Below are positions 21,598-35,915 of a DNA stretch of 64,000 nucleotides, in pieces. Location: assembly GCF_026210795.1 (NCBI RefSeq), contig NC_089453.1, positions 1,180,501 to 1,244,500 on the forward strand. The letters run 5' to 3'. Every line of letters starts with the position of its first letter. The stretch's first letter is position 1. The position numbers were made by a program, and so were the translations under genes. Origin of the DNA: Rhizophagus irregularis. Lineage: Eukaryota > Glomeromycota > Glomeromycetes > Glomerales > Glomeraceae. The notes beneath the pieces were generated by a model. That model made no database searches, was not told where the DNA came from, and worked only from the letters and a program-made list of their open reading frames with translations.

Positions 21598-22814
21598 TTA
21601 TTTTAAAAGCTCTGATAAATTAAATTCATTAGTTTCATTATCTTTCATGAAAACACCTTTTTCAGTAACTATAGCAGTAATTAATTCAGCAGGTGTAACA
21701 TCAAAACTTGGATTCCATACTTTAACACCTTCTGGAGGCAATCTTACTTTTTTAATTTCTAACTCATTTTCAACAATCCCTTTCACATAAATAATCTCAT
21801 TACCGTCTCTTTCTTCAATAATTATATCTTTTCCACTTTTAATATTAAGATCAATACTTGTACTTGGAGCAGCAACTATAAACATTTTATTATGGTATTT
21901 TGCAGTGATAGCCAACTGATAAGTGCCAATTTTATTTGCGGTATCTCCATTTGAAGCTACTCTATCAGCTCCAACAATTATAGCTTCAATATTATCTTTA
22001 TTTAAAGATAAAAGAGCAGAAACCATTGAATCACAGATTAAAGTGCTTGTTATCTTATCGTGAATTAATTCATAAGCGGTCAACCTGGCCCCCTGATTAT
22101 ATGGACGAGTTTCTGTGAAATAAGCGTGAGAAAGCTTATTCTGAGAATATAAAGACCGAATAATTCCAAGTGCTGTTCCATACCCTGCTGTTGCTAAAGA
22201 TCTAATAATAACAACAATAATAATAATAATAAAGGATTAAAGAATAACTTAGCACTGTAAAAAAAATTTAACTTTTTTCCATTTACTTACCCAGTATTGC
22301 AATGAGTAACAACGCTAAATTTTTCAATTTGACTTTCTTTTGCGATAAATTCTGCTCCAAATTTTCCAATGTTTTTATTATCTTGTATATCATCAATTAA
22401 CATTTTCTCGGCTTCTTTAACTATTTTCTCAATAATAATTTTAACGTCATTTTCTTTTTCTGTGATGTTCCATAAAATATCTGAGGCACGAAATAAATTA
22501 ACTGCTGTTGGTCGAGAAGACTTTAAATGGTCAAGAGAAGATTTAACGTAACCCTTTAAAGATTCTTGATCCTTAAACATTGGACAAGTCGGATTTGAAT
22601 ATTGTAAAAGAAGATCTACTGCTAATGATAAAGCCGCTACTATTCCTATAGCTGGTGCACCACGAACTTTCATCTGTTTAATTTGTTCATAACCTTCTTG
22701 AGCACTTGTTATTGATTCATATACTGTTTTGTGTGGAAGTAAAAGTTGATTTAGAATCTTTAACGAAGGAGGAGAACGCGTGTAAATAACTGTTGAAAGA
22801 GAATTTGTTGACAT
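21598..22814 (-). CDS. MRI1: Methylthioribose-1-phosphate isomerase
   Basis: Methionine-salvage enzyme converting 5-methylthioribose-1-phosphate to methylthioribulose-1-phosphate. Two exons, 22814-22291 and 22201-21598; 375 aa, a normal family length. The MRGAPAIG-type motif appears as [17 protein letters not shown]. The catalytic Cys is in VVTHCNTG (about residue 172, at the exon junction) and the catalytic Asp in [20 protein letters not shown]. The C-terminus has [20 protein letters not shown]. The eIF2B-like fold distinguishes it from translation factor subunits by the [11 protein letters not shown] motifs. The intron carries a short AAT/AAC microsatellite (about 22205-22240). Confidence 0.95.
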
Positions 22815-22967
22815 TTTTTCTAGAAAAAAGTTTATTAATCCGTGAAAATAAAAGGATTGGAATATGATACCAAGGTTACTATCATACTAAGAAGTTTCGA
22901 TCATGTTGAAAACTATTTTGAAAACTCGTGGTTACAATCATGACATCACGATCCACGGATCGTTATA

Positions 22968-23158
22968 CAGTCAACTCTCTCTAAGTGCGCACCGACCATA
23001 ATGAAAATTATGAAAATTTGAAAAAACGTGCATTTAGGGAGGGTGTGCATTAGAGAGAGAAATTTTATATGATCTCTTGACTGAGTAAGAGGGTGCATTT
23101 AGAGAAAAAATATATAATACGCGCACTTAGAGAGAGTGCACTTATAGAGAGTTGACTG
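22968..23158. mobile_element. TA-flanked MITE, 191 bp, CAGTCAACTCTC family
   Basis: Ends CAGTCAACTCTCTCTAAGTG and (reversed) CAGTCAACTCTCTATAAGTG; TA precedes the left end and CA follows the right end. Internal copies of GTGCATTTAG/GAGAG motifs repeat several times. It lies between the MRI1 and Phe-tRNA synthetase genes, in MRI1's upstream region. A 75-bp fragment of the same family is at 32976. Confidence 0.8.
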
Positions 23159-23361
23159 CAAAATAAGAGCAGTTTTCATTGAAATAAAATGTAAAAAAAA
23201 TCTAGGAAAATATATACTTAATGTAGTTAATGTTCACCATTATTAACGAATGGATACGTTTATCGAAACTATTAACATTCCAACTAAAAATGATTTTGCA
23301 TCAAATGCTAACAGAAATTTAATTGAAGATCTGAACAAAATTAATTTGATAAATTATTTTA

Positions 23362-25581
<2,220 letters not shown>

Positions 25582-25842
25582 TATGAGCGAAGAAAAGATG
25601 ATAAAAAATCTTGATTAATTTTGGGAGAATTTTATTGTTGATCATTGCCGATCAATTTCAAGAGTACAATTACTACAATATTAACATATTAACGTATGAA
25701 CTGGCCAGAGTTTAGGAGTTATGCACTTGCACGTGGCATATGACGTAATTTTTGGCAGGCAAAGCAAATTTTTAAAAAGATCATTTAAAAGGATCTATTT
25801 ACTAGCTTTTATTAAAAACTATAATATAGTTATAAATTTCAC
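25582..25842. promoter_or_regulatory. Upstream region of Phe-tRNA synthetase gene
   Basis: 260 bp of mixed sequence between the start codon (minus strand) and a MITE; presumably the promoter. No motif can be assigned. Confidence 0.35.
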
Positions 25843-26002
25843 CTACTCTGCAAGTTTACTTAGGATTCAAATGGCGATTTTGACTTTACATATAAACGAT
25901 TGATTTACCTCTTTGCCAATCATTACCAAAAATGGATTTAGCGAAGAAAAATTTGTCAAATGAATCGCTTTTGTCGCTCCAAGTAAACTTGCAGAGCAGT
26001 CG
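25843..26002. mobile_element. Small MITE, CTGCAAGTTTACTT family (copy A), 160 bp
   Basis: Inverted ends CTCTGCAAGTTTACTTAGGA and, reversed, CTCTGCAAGTTTACTTGGA. The inside includes TTTTGACTTTACATATAAACGA and a weaker inverted match. A related element (copy B) lies at 43610-43808, sharing the ends and the TTTTGACTTTACATAT block. Confidence 0.75.
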
Positions 26003-26244
26003 ACATCTACCATAAACTTTAAAGACTAAAAAACTTTCTTTTTTTATGATTTTGTTGCGCCACAGTCGGCTGGCTGCGCCACAAACTGGCACGAAGGCAA
26101 ATTACACGTGATTTGCAATATTTGTGCCTGTTGCTATATAAAATGATTTATATCCACATATTACAGCGTTTAAAATGACATTTGGTAATCTCTTCTATAC
26201 TTAGTATAAGGTTCTTTGGTTTTAAATAAATATTAATTATCCAA
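26003..26244. other. Spacer with duplicated GCGCCACA motif
   Basis: Around 26053-26085 TTGCGCCACA and CTGCGCCACAAACTGG occur as a short direct repeat. No gene. Confidence 0.4.
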
Positions 26245-26505
26245 ATGCTATTTTCTCCTTCAAGATCTTTAAATGTAGATCCATGCTCTATTCGTCTGAG
26301 CTGTGCTAAATTGACCTTTTTGGTATTTTGTTTTTTTAATTTATTACTGGGGACTCATTTATTTATTTTATTGAAAATTCGTCATAAAAAAATCATCTTT
26401 TTAAAAGGTTTGTTCAATAATGAAAGCCGAACGTTCATAGAATATTGTTCAAGAAATTATTGTGTGGTGATCGTCACCGGTCTAGAATTTCTTTTCGAAT
26501 TTTGA
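26245..26505 (+). CDS. Hypothetical 86-codon frame with one membrane segment
   Basis: ATG frame with a hydrophobic run LTFLVFCFFNLLLGTHLFIL (about residues 28-47), then a basic segment. No family recognised. AT-rich DNA gives such frames by chance. Flanks show no clear promoter or splice site. Confidence 0.2.
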   Translation: MLFSPSRSLNVDPCSIRLSCAKLTFLVFCFFNLLLGTHLFILLKIRHKKIIFLKGLFNNESRTFIEYCSRNYCVVIVTGLEFLFEF

Positions 26506-26895
26506 CTAAAATATTTGATCTAATAATGATATAATTATTATACGTGTGAATAAGTGTTAAAAGAGAACTTATTGTTTGATAATTTATTGAATTTGAAAAA
26601 TTCGATACATACATACACAAGAATTTAGACAGAAAAAAAAAATTCGATACATATAATATATGAAATTGATGTGTTTTATACATGTATATCTTCTATTTGC
26701 CATCGAAAAACCAAAACTTTTTACTGCACTCATTTTATTGCCCTTTCAAGATGACGGAGCATTAAAGGAACCTCTAGTATTATATAAAAAAGCTTATTAG
26801 TTTATTAGAAATTTGAGGGATTAATATCGTAGAGTTTTGATACATGAAAATTAAAAATTTCAAGAATATTTATAAAATGCCAACAGGATAGAAGG
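26506..26895. other. Intergenic, nothing recognised
   Basis: AT-rich stretch downstream of the kinase gene. ACATACATAC-type short repeats near 26605-26660. Confidence 0.45.
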
Positions 26896-28334
26896 TTATA
26901 AATCTGGAATCTCCAAATCAATTAATCTCGAATCTTTGAATATAATAAAAAATAAAATCAGCAAATCGAATTAGAATATTAGAATTAAAATTGATATCGT
27001 AGTTGATGCTTACCAGCATTTTCAAATTGAGAAGGATGATTTGGTAAAAGTGGTAAAAGACGACTTTTATAAATGGCCTGAGGATGCGTTGTGTAAGTAA
27101 TTTCTGATGTTGGAGGACTAGATCCTGATGAATCAATTTTTTGTCGTTGTTCAATTTCTCTAACCTGACTCCAAAATTCATCATATTCTTCCGATTCAAA
27201 AACTCCAAACCATTTACCAATTTGATACTTTAAATCATGAGAAGTTGGTCGATTTTCGGGCTTGGCATCCCAGCATCGTTTAGTTAATTGGATGAACAAT
27301 TTAGGTGTAATATCAGCGTTAATGTGTGGACGGAGACCTTGACAGACATTCATCGCAAGATGAATATCATGAGGAATATCTTTGTAAGGTGGTAAACCTG
27401 ATGACATTTCATTCATGAGAATTCCAAATGAATAGATATCTGCCGATTGTGTATATTCATGTTTACACAACACTTCGGGCGAGACATAAGGTAAGACTCC
27501 AAAGACTGGTCGTTCTTTTTTGGAAGACTCATGATTTATGGGTTTGCATAAACCAAAGTCTGTAATACATGTATCCTCAAAGTTGAATAATACTATATTT
27601 CCACTATGGAAATCACGGTGAGTCAACCCAGCATTGTGGATATCATCAAGTCCTTTAAGTATTCCATACAATATTTTAAGTTTCTGATACCAGTCCATTG
27701 AAAAAAAATTTTTATTTAAATAATTCCGAAGACTCCCCTCTTCTGCAAATCTCATTACCATCATAAAATCTTCGGTTGCTGGATCCTTAGTTATTCCGTA
27801 ACATGGAATGATTTTGTATCCTCCTTTCGTACCGATTGATTGTATTTGATGTTTAATCTAAAGGTTTCAATGGATATTGGATAATATAAGTATTCATAAG
27901 TGATTATTAAATACATGATATAATATTTTTACCTCGTCGAAAAATTCAGGAGGAATTTCCTTTGAATTGAATAAACTTTTTAAAACAACTTTAGTGTCAC
28001 CAAGAAGTTCACCGCGCCTTGACCAGTCTTTTTTTTCAACATTCCATTTATAAATATATCCATTTTTCCACGTAGCTTTATATACTTTACCATATCCTCC
28101 TTGTGATAGATATTCAACGTCGGTAAATAGTTCATAGGGAATCCACTCCAATTTTTGAAAATGGTCCAAAGCGTTGAGCTGTGTTTCTTGAATAAACTTA
28201 TCAATAATACTATTTCCGCTTGTCCAACTGTTGAAGTGTTGTTGAAAATGACGTGCGTTACAAGGTTTGCACCAAATCCAGATATCTTCACTAGGACATT
28301 GCTCTCCACATTCTTCACAAGTGTAAAAAAGCAT
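26896..28334 (-). CDS. TKL-like protein kinase with N-terminal Cys ribbon
   Basis: Three exons, 28334-27933, 27857-27014, 26933-26896; 427 aa. Residues 6-25 form a Cys ribbon (CEECGEQC ... CKPC) followed by the WTSGNSIIDKFIQETQLNA linker typical of expanded Rhizophagus kinase families. Catalytic domain: Gly loop LSQGGYGKVYKATW, VVLK lysine strand, catalytic loop THRDFHSGNIVLF (HRD with FHSGN), DFG in ITDFGLCKP, and YVSPEV replacing APE; the SADIYSFGILMNEM helix F is Tyr-kinase-like. All core catalytic residues are present, so it is probably active. The tail ends SRLIDLEIPDL, also seen in the family. Substrate is unknown. It is divergent from the HAD gene, 131 bp apart. Confidence 0.9.
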
Positions 28335-28465
28335 GGTGCTTGCTGAAAGGAATGACTATCATCGTGCTACTACATATAGGGAGGCAAAAAATTACACAGT
28401 GTCTTACAAAACAAATCTATTCCTGTCCCTTTTCTGTTAATTCGTTTTTTTTTTCATATTTAAAA
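28335..28465. promoter_or_regulatory. Bidirectional promoter region, kinase / HAD phosphatase
   Basis: Only 131 bp separates the two divergent start codons. A CCTATATG stretch near 28372-28380 could serve as a TATA-like element for the kinase; the HAD side has only T-runs. Confidence 0.4.
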
Positions 28466-29731
28466 ATGAAAATAACTCATTGCATCTTTGATATGGATGG
28501 TTAGTACTTTTTCTTTCGTGATATATACTTTAGTCGGTTTCTCACTTCTTTATTTATACATTATATTTCTGTTCTTTTGACCTAGGTTTACTACTGGTAT
28601 GTTTAATCGTTCATTCACTTAGAATAAATAAGTCCTACTGCTAACTCATAACTTTACAGGATACGGAACGAATCTATTATGAAGTGACATGTAATAATCG
28701 TAATAAATTAGTCTACTATTGAGTGTTGCTACTTCAAACGCATATCTAATATGCGTGTTCAAATTTTTTATCAGCTGAAATTCTGGGAAGATACGGGAAA
28801 ACTTATACATGGGAGCTTAGGTCACTCTCATTGGGACTTCGACAATATGATGTAAATTTCGTCACTTATATCTAGTGGTTACAATCTAGAAAGTAAATCT
28901 TATACTATAATTATAATTTATTTAGTCTGCCGATCTCTTGGTAAGGGAAACCGGTATTCCCATGTCGGTGGAAGAGCTCATGAAGGAACGAAATGAAAAA
29001 AACGTATGATTTGTTTCATTTCATTTAAAGATACTTGTTTTATGATTTTAATTTAATCGAGTTATTTCCTTAATTGTAAAGATTGAAAGATTTCCTAATG
29101 CCAGACCTATGCCCGGTGTCATGGTTAGTTATTATAAATCGTTTAATAAGTTACTATATTATTAAATAACACATTTTAATCATTCAAATAAGAGGCTTAT
29201 AAAGCATTTGAAAGCCCATAATATTCCCATAGCAGTAAGTGTTCTGATATGATACACAAGAGTGTACACATGAAATATTAAATTTATAAATAATGAAATA
29301 GGTTGCAACGAGTTCAAGTCGTGATAATTTCGCCGTCAAATCTCTCAATAATCAAGAACTTTTCAGTATGTTTGATAGTATCACTTGTGGGGATGATCCG
29401 GATGTCAAGAATGGGAAACCTGCACCAGACTTGTTTCTTTCTGCTTGGAAAAGTATGGGTAGTCCACCTTTAGATCAGTGCTTGGTATTTGAGGATGCAA
29501 TTAATGGGATCCAGGCTGCAAAGAATGCAGGAATGCACGTAGGTTTACATTTTATTAAAGAGTAAGAAAGTTTTAAACCTTGATCCAGTTTTTGCTTTTT
29601 TTTAGGTGGTTTGGGTCCCAGACCCTAATATAGCACTACTACATCCAGGTAATAATGATACAGACGAAATCCTTTCTTCTCTAGAAGATTTTGATCCAGC
29701 AAAATATGAGTTACCACCTTTTGATAGTTAA
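28466..29731 (+). CDS. HAD-superfamily phosphatase, GS1/PUDP-like
   Basis: Small-metabolite phosphatase of the haloacid dehalogenase fold. Nine exons: 28466-28499, 28586-28596 (11 nt), 28660-28690, 28775-28851, 28926-29003, 29082-29123, 29193-29234, 29302-29538, 29606-29731; 225 aa. Motif I CIFDMDGLLLDTE (nucleophile Asp9 and Asp11, split over exons 1-3), motif II VATSSSRDNF, motif III lysine in KNGKPAPDLFL, and motif IV VFEDAINGIQAAKNAGMH. The cap segment EILGRYGKTYTWELR matches GS1-type relatives, but the usual M(M/V)G-K motif is replaced by SLSLGLRQYD. Substrate is uncertain (pseudouridine-5'-phosphate, glycerol-phosphate and 2-deoxyglucose-6-phosphate phosphatases all share this fold). 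The frame closes across all exons. Confidence 0.88.
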
Positions 29732-29954
29732 AGGATATTTAAATAGATTATCCATTTATGTTTTGATACAATTAATAAATATTGTTGATTATAATATATT
29801 AAGTTTATTCAATAATCAAGAATAACAAGACATAACATTCAAGTTTATTTAATATAATTGATAAGTCAAACCTTATATCATCTATTAATCCAATTTTTAT
29901 ATAAAGAAAATATAAGATATGACTAGTTAGTGATTTCTCTCCCTATAAAATTGA

Positions 29955-31461
29955 CTAAGTTCCTTCGCTAAATTGTACCACGGCATATTTCCCAGAATAC
30001 ATCCAGCCTTCTTCCACAGCGTTCAACCTTTCTTCAACTCCTTTTTCAAGACCAACGAAAAGATCAGACTTACCAGTTCTCATAGTTAATACTGGTGGTG
30101 CGCCTTTCGCACTTGCCAACGGCCCGATGGCTTCTTTAAAAGGCGCAGTAGTTTCCCACTTACAATCATATACCAACTTTCTATAATTCAAATCGCCTTT
30201 AAATATCACAAGCTGAGACTTACATAAGTCAGCATATAAGTCTGGTGCCTGCTCTGCTAGGTGCCAATATGAATACGGTGATGTCCAGAAATAGTCCTCA
30301 GTAAAGATCCATTGGAAATTTACAATGTAAGATTGCCAACGACTAGCAAGCTTTTTGAGAGACAATTTTTCTAGTTCAGAGGCGAATGAAAAGAAATCAT
30401 CACTTTGAAGTGTTTGGAAGAGCCAGTCGAAATCATACCGCGTTGTGTCTGAAACAAACCATGGAATTGGTTTGGCATGTAAGTGGATCTCTCGTGCATA
30501 ACCGGATTGGATTAGCCAATCTGCAAAAACTAAATCTCCGTAGAGTTCAAATCCTAAATTGAAAAAATAAATGATAAATTTCCATATTCATTTTAGACTT
30601 AAGTATGAGACGTACCAGCATTATCTAGAATGAGGTCCATCCTAGCATAACGGCATTTTAAGATCCATTCCCATACTTTCGCCAAATCATTCACCAAAAT
30701 ATTTTTCTCTGATTCCTCCATACGTTTTGTTCCGGCACTTTGCAATTTCTTAACTTCATCAAAACTAAAATTAGTCAACATAGATAAATCTGTTGCATTT
30801 CCCCAAAGTGATATTTGTGCAAGTTCATGGAAGATTATTTCATCGGTCTCTATGTCTCTGTTATCTGCGTTCACTTTTGGAGCAGAAATTAATTCATCAA
30901 TGCGTTTAGCAATTTCGATAATTGTAGCAAAGGAGGCTCTGAAAGAATCTTCTTTTTGACGAAAATAAGGATCATAGCTGCGCCATTGTTTGGTTTCTGC
31001 AAGCGTTGAATGAATTATACGGTATAAGTAGCATTCTGCAAATAACCAAGTTGCAGAGTACCAGTCTTCACCATTGAAATAAGTATTTAAAACATAGTTG
31101 TATGTGTCGATATCTGGCGCTTCACTAGCTTCAATTGGGCTTTTACAAACAATAAGTGTTTAATATAGATGAAAATAATAAAGATTAAAGGAAAATATCT
31201 GTAAACTTTCAAGCAAACATACATCAATGGTTTTTTTTGCTGTATTTGGTATTTAAGTTCTGTTAGGGAATCCGCAATTCTTTTTCCTTCTTGAATTTTA
31301 TCAACTTCCAAAGGGCCAAGTGAATTAATAGTTTTATATATATCATCAATAACTTTTTCTAAAATTTCAGGCCATCGTTTTTTTGCGGTAATATATGCGA
31401 AAGTATTTTTATCTGTTGCTTGAAGAGCAGGTCGTGGAGGGTTTGCCGGATTTACTGCCAT
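29955..31461 (-). CDS. ARMT1/DUF89 damage-control phosphatase
   Basis: Metal-dependent phosphatase family that acts on damaged or surplus sugar phosphates (yeast YMR027W, human ARMT1); a carboxyl methyltransferase activity has also been reported for ARMT1. Three exons: 31461-31223, 31139-30616, 30553-29955; 453 aa, close to the family's 440-470. The metal-site motif ILDNAGFELYGDLVFADWL spans exons 2/3, and the family signature VIFKGDLNYRKLVYD is followed by W-x5-F (CKWETTAPFKEA). The helical N-terminal part includes RWPEILEKVIDDIY and WLFAECYLYRII. No organelle leader is seen. It is convergent with the HAD gene (stops 224 bp apart). Confidence 0.92.
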
Positions 31462-32975
31462 AATTGTCAAGAGACATTAGTACGTAAGAAATGCATGCGA
31501 ATTTACCGGTTTTATTTTAATAATGCTAATCCTTATTACAACATTCCTAACTCAAACTTTTCATATGATAAACATTGCGTTTCGCTTGATACATTAATAT
31601 AAAACTTTGTAATTTAACCAGGCAGAAAAAAGTATTTGAAACATAAGATTAATGAATGAAATTCAGTGTTTTTTGATAACACCACCTTTGAAATCATCGG
31701 CAATTTTTATTGTCATGAAATCAAAAGTCCAAGTTGTGTCATTTTTTAGTAAAAAGCAAGCTATATGTAATATAGTTTATCAGTTAGCTCGTTACTATTT
31801 TGTCTAACAGTGCACATAAAGTATAAAGAGTTAATAGTCTCAATAATAAGAATTTCTAGTTAAATTATTGTAATGGAAAAAATTTAGTTTCCGATAATTT
31901 ACATTTAAAAAACACAATAAAAACTAAATTTAGTATTAATTCAGACTTCAATAATTTCATATTAATTAATATATGTATACGATTACTTTCACTATTTTTT
32001 TACTTAAATTTGAATTAGAATGTCTCCAGATTGTTTTATCTTTTAACACATGGTTGTCATTACTTAGAATAACGAAAGACGAAATTTTTTTTTTTTTGAT
32101 ATTAGTCAAATGCACCTTGCCAATCAATTTTGCTAATCGCTGATAGTAATTTAATTGTATGCTTTTTATTAATTAAATTTGGTTTTTTATAATTTTTAAG
32201 CCATATAATTAAATTTTTTCAAAGAATATCTTATTATAAAGGGTATATTTTATATTTTTTCAAAAGTTTATTATAAGGTAAATTATGTTATATGAAAAGT
32301 ATTTAAATAAATAAATATATATATATAATATATATATAACAAGTTGATACCCCTTATATAGTACTGATTACTGAAGTATATAATATTCTTAAAAATACCT
32401 TGTGTTAATTTTATCCAAAATTCAATATTTAATCAGTTATTTTATATATAATACTAAGGTTTCATTTACTTATAAAATGGGTCATTCCAGGTCTAATATA
32501 AAAATCATATGGAATGTTTTGGTTAAAATTTAAGTTATTGTATTTTAATCTAGTCATATTAAAAAGTATAATACATTTGATTTATTCATTATTTATATAT
32601 ATAGTGTAGATATTTCACAACTATAGCATGTGACTGTAGGAGGTACCTTTATATTTATTATTTTAAAATAGTGGCAATTATATTGTAATTTAAGTATAAA
32701 TTGCAGTTAATCAATATAAACACTTTTATTTTAATATAACTTATACATTTATAAAACAGACAATAAAAATCTCAATTTTTTAAAAAAAATTCTCCAACTT
32801 AGCTAATTAACCAATAGAATTTAAGAAAAATTAAGGTAAAAATCATCAATAAAGAACTATTGTGATCTTTATTATAAATAAATAAAGTCCTAGTATAATA
32901 TCTTTTTCTTTATATAATTCTTTTTAAAATGCTATTTAAATTAGACAAACTTTTTAAATAAAATCTAGAATACTG

Positions 32976-33050
32976 TACAGTCAACTCTCTTTATAGTCAC
33001 ACATTTGGAATAGCCATTTTTTGTGATTATAAAGAAGTGTAACTATATAC
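32976..33050. mobile_element. Fragment of CAGTCAACTCTC MITE family
   Basis: Begins TACAGTCAACTCTCTTTATAGT, like the left end of the element at 22968, but no matching right end follows; a partial inverted partner GTGATTATAAAGAAGTG lies near 33023. Truncated copy. Confidence 0.6.
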
Positions 33051-33165
33051 AAAACATACATAAAAATTAAATTTTTAATACATTTTATTATATTTTATTA
33101 AAATATATATATATATATTATTAAATCAGCAACCAATAATCATAGAAAAATGCAATACAATTTGT

Positions 33166-33410
33166 TAGAATCATCTCATTGAGACAAATCGAATGGTAGT
33201 AGTTTCATCTTTCTACGATTACTGGCTGATAAGATATTTAGCGAAATGTCAAAAATTGGCATTTTAATATTTCTTGATTTATGTTTACTGCGCCGCTAAA
33301 CATTTTTATTAATATTTTAGCATCCAGTGATTATAAAAGGATAATTAATAGTTCTTTAGAATCGTCTAATTGAGACGAATCGAATGGTAATAAGATCATC
33401 TTTTTAGGTA
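33166..33410. repeat. Two direct repeats of about 45 bp, 190 bp apart
   Basis: TAGAATCATCTCATTGAGAC at about 33166 and TAGAATCGTCTAATTGAGAC at about 33357, both continuing AATCGAATGGTA. The second holds the palindrome TCGTCTAATTGAGACGA. Confidence 0.7.
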
Positions 33411-33586
33411 TGATAGATCATGATTTATCTAATAATTTATTATTTTAACTTTTTTTTTGTATAACTCGTAATCTATAAATATATGGTTTATAGTATTTTG
33501 AAGATATATACCTTCAAATTTTTACTTTTTTTAATAAAACGTTTCATTAATGTTTTTATTTTTTTTTCTTTTTGTAGGTTCAAGAC

Positions 33587-33830
33587 TAAGGTTGCTTGCC
33601 GAAACCTAGGGGTTTAGGCAAGATGGTGTTTCGCCAAAAAGCAAAATTCTGCTGAAACTATATTAAAGTTATATTAAAAAACTGGCAAAATTTTGGAAAA
33701 AGATGAAACTGCCAAAACTTATTATAAATGCCAAAACTGCCGAAACTCTGCCGAAACTATAATAAATCTATAGTAAAATTTTGATGAAACTAATCGTAGG
33801 ATTTTGAAGAGATTTAGACAAGCAACCTTA
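33587..33830. mobile_element. hAT-type MITE (copy B), 244 bp
   Basis: Same family as 381-622, opposite orientation: ends TAAGGTTGCTTGCCGAAACC and, reversed, TAAGGTTGCTTGTCTAAA. Flanked by TTCAAGAC (33579-33586) and TTCAAAAC (33831-33838), an 8-bp duplication with one mismatch. Confidence 0.88.
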
Positions 33831-34106
33831 TTCAAAACATCCATTTAGAAAGCTTAAGTGGACTTTTAAAGTATAGAAAACCTAAAGATTCATAAGTACA
33901 AATATAAATCTTTTTTTTTATTTTTTTATTATATGAATAGTTACTAATTGTTCTTTTTTTACTTTTTTTTAAATCCAGTTCTCAGGTGGATTTTTGAAAT
34001 ACAAATCCCAAAGATTCATAAATACAAATTTTTCATTTTTTTTTAATATTATAAACAGTTACTAACTGTTCTTTTTTTTTTTAAGTTCAGTAAATTTCTA
34101 AGTTCT

Positions 34107-35915
34107 TTTTTTTTTTTTTTTTTTCTGCAATGCATTTGATAGTTTATTAAATAGTAAAATGACTTCAGATATTACATATAGTAAATAAAAAACCTAATTT
34201 AACCATCTAATATAATTTAACTACCAAACCACTCGTCATGCTACATTGAAAGCACATTACGCGCACTCACAGCAAAAGCGAAAAATCAGGCATCAATCGT
34301 CACCAATCAGCTATCTGATTGGCGACGATTGGTGCCTGATTTTTCACTTTTCGATCTGCGACTGTCAGGTAAAGTTTTTGCTCAGAGGGTATAGTTCATG
34401 TGAAATGGCCATTCTTAGCATAAATGCCCCTCTTTCTTCACAAGGCATTCACAGGACCTACTACATTGCGAATAAAAAAAAGATTATATTGATAAAGAAT
34501 AAAACTCTAATATATAAATTCCATCCAGATCGATCCTTCCACAAATGTCCTGAAAGTGTAAGGAAAGAGAAGTTTCTTCTATTCAAGTCATAGGATCCAA
34601 GGAACGCATTACAAAACTAGAACTGACCAGTTGTAGATAAAGCAAAACATTTTCCATTCTTGAAGTCAACTAGTGTAAGGTCTTATTTACCATTTGAATG
34701 TTGCAAGGTGTAAAGAGAGGTAGATTTTAACATCAGATGTTCATTATCACAACTTAATTTCTTAAACACTGTAGACTGCCACCCATCATTAACCTCATCT
34801 AACCAGTCAAGGTAAGCTCTATCCAAATTTTTAAGAAAACGTAAAAAGATAACACTATAACTAAATCTAAAAAAAATAACTAAACATATATAAAAAATAA
34901 AAAAAAATAAAAAATATATATGAAATGTAGAAGCAAATAAGAAAATCTGGGCGCTATAACATCGAATTTTGTCTTTATCCTTCTTTCTCTGGGTGTGTAA
35001 GCACAGTCGAAGATGAGGTCTAGGGTCTTTATTGAAGGTTGTTTAAAGAGAAACCAGAGGCGGTTAGTTCTATAATATCAGATAAAGGTTAGACTGAACA
35101 TTACACCAAAAAAGCTATTGATATTCCATAAGAGATAATCCGCTCTATGAGTTATCCCAAATGGAAGTTTTCTTCTGAGTTTTGAATTATTTGTTGTTAT
35201 ACCGGCAGTTTTCAGAAAATATCCAAGAACGCGTCAAGTTTGCGACGTGTTTTAATTCAAAATGCTTCAGGTAGTATCCTAATCAGAAGTCTTGTAACTT
35301 GACGAATAGAAAATGCCAGTGAGTATGAATAAACAATAGGTGTTGTAGAAGAAGGTAAAGGCAAAATTTGTTCGTATCATTCAAGTAGGCTAGTTAAAGT
35401 TTTCCAGAGGTATTTTTGTGTGAAGTGCTTATAGTGTTGTAGAACCGTCACGTGTTTCTTGATAGTTTGGTCAAGTATCTTAAAAAATGATGGTCTGTTA
35501 GTGTAAAGAAAATTACTGTAGAGAAAGTCCATAAAGTCCTTGTTATTCAGGAGTTTGTTGGTCGCTCTTTCCATGTTCAAGGTTTGGATATTTCACTTAT
35601 AAAAGGTAGCTTAATATTATCTTCATCTCGTCGTAGTCCAAAGCTTGCTTGTTCTAGGCGATATACCTTTCCAGACCATCTTGAGTTCAGGAACCCACAA
35701 AGAAGAAAACCGTGTAAGATAGAAAAAAAATAAAGAAAAAAATTGTATTTAATACTAAAATAAACTGTTACAGGTTCTTTGCTGTCAAGGTTTTACTTGA
35801 AGTATTTAAAATAAAATAAAAGTATATAAACTATAAGCGAAAAAATAAAAAAAAAATAATAAAAAATATTATTGAAAAATTATGGTCCAAACGTTTAGCG
35901 GAAAGAGTCCATCTC
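34107..35915 (-). mobile_element. Poly(A)-tailed retro-insertion, 1.8 kb, cargo unidentified
   Basis: Flanked by a perfect 14-bp duplication AATTTCTAAGTTCT (34093-34106 and 35916-35929). Starts on plus with a run of about 18 T, i.e. a poly(A) tail of a minus-strand transcript. This is the signature of LINE-driven integration. Inside is a 67-codon minus frame (35580-35377, MNMERATNKLLNNKDFMDFL...) and a hairpin at 34277-34356. I recognise neither LINE domains nor a host gene. It could be a truncated LINE, a retrocopied transcript, or a long SINE-like RNA. It lacks introns as far as can be seen. Confidence 0.75.
34277..34356. repeat. Hairpin with arms of about 32 bp
   Basis: AAAATCAGGCATCAATCGTC on the left pairs with GACGATTGGTGCCTGATTTT on the right around a loop near CTAT (34311). 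Arms match almost perfectly. Lies within the retro-insertion. Confidence 0.85.

Larger units (their letters stand above)
31462..33439. other. Gene-free AT-rich region
   Basis: Nearly 2 kb with no gene. It holds an AT microsatellite at about 32310-32340, a TTAATTAACCAAT repeat at 32801-32845, a MITE fragment at 32976-33050, and a duplicated palindrome-bearing motif at 33166 and 33357. Confidence 0.55.

Noticed and set aside
25843-26002. Coding frame overlapping the small MITE
   Set aside because: Frames here are explained by the inverted-repeat element and have no recognisable motifs.
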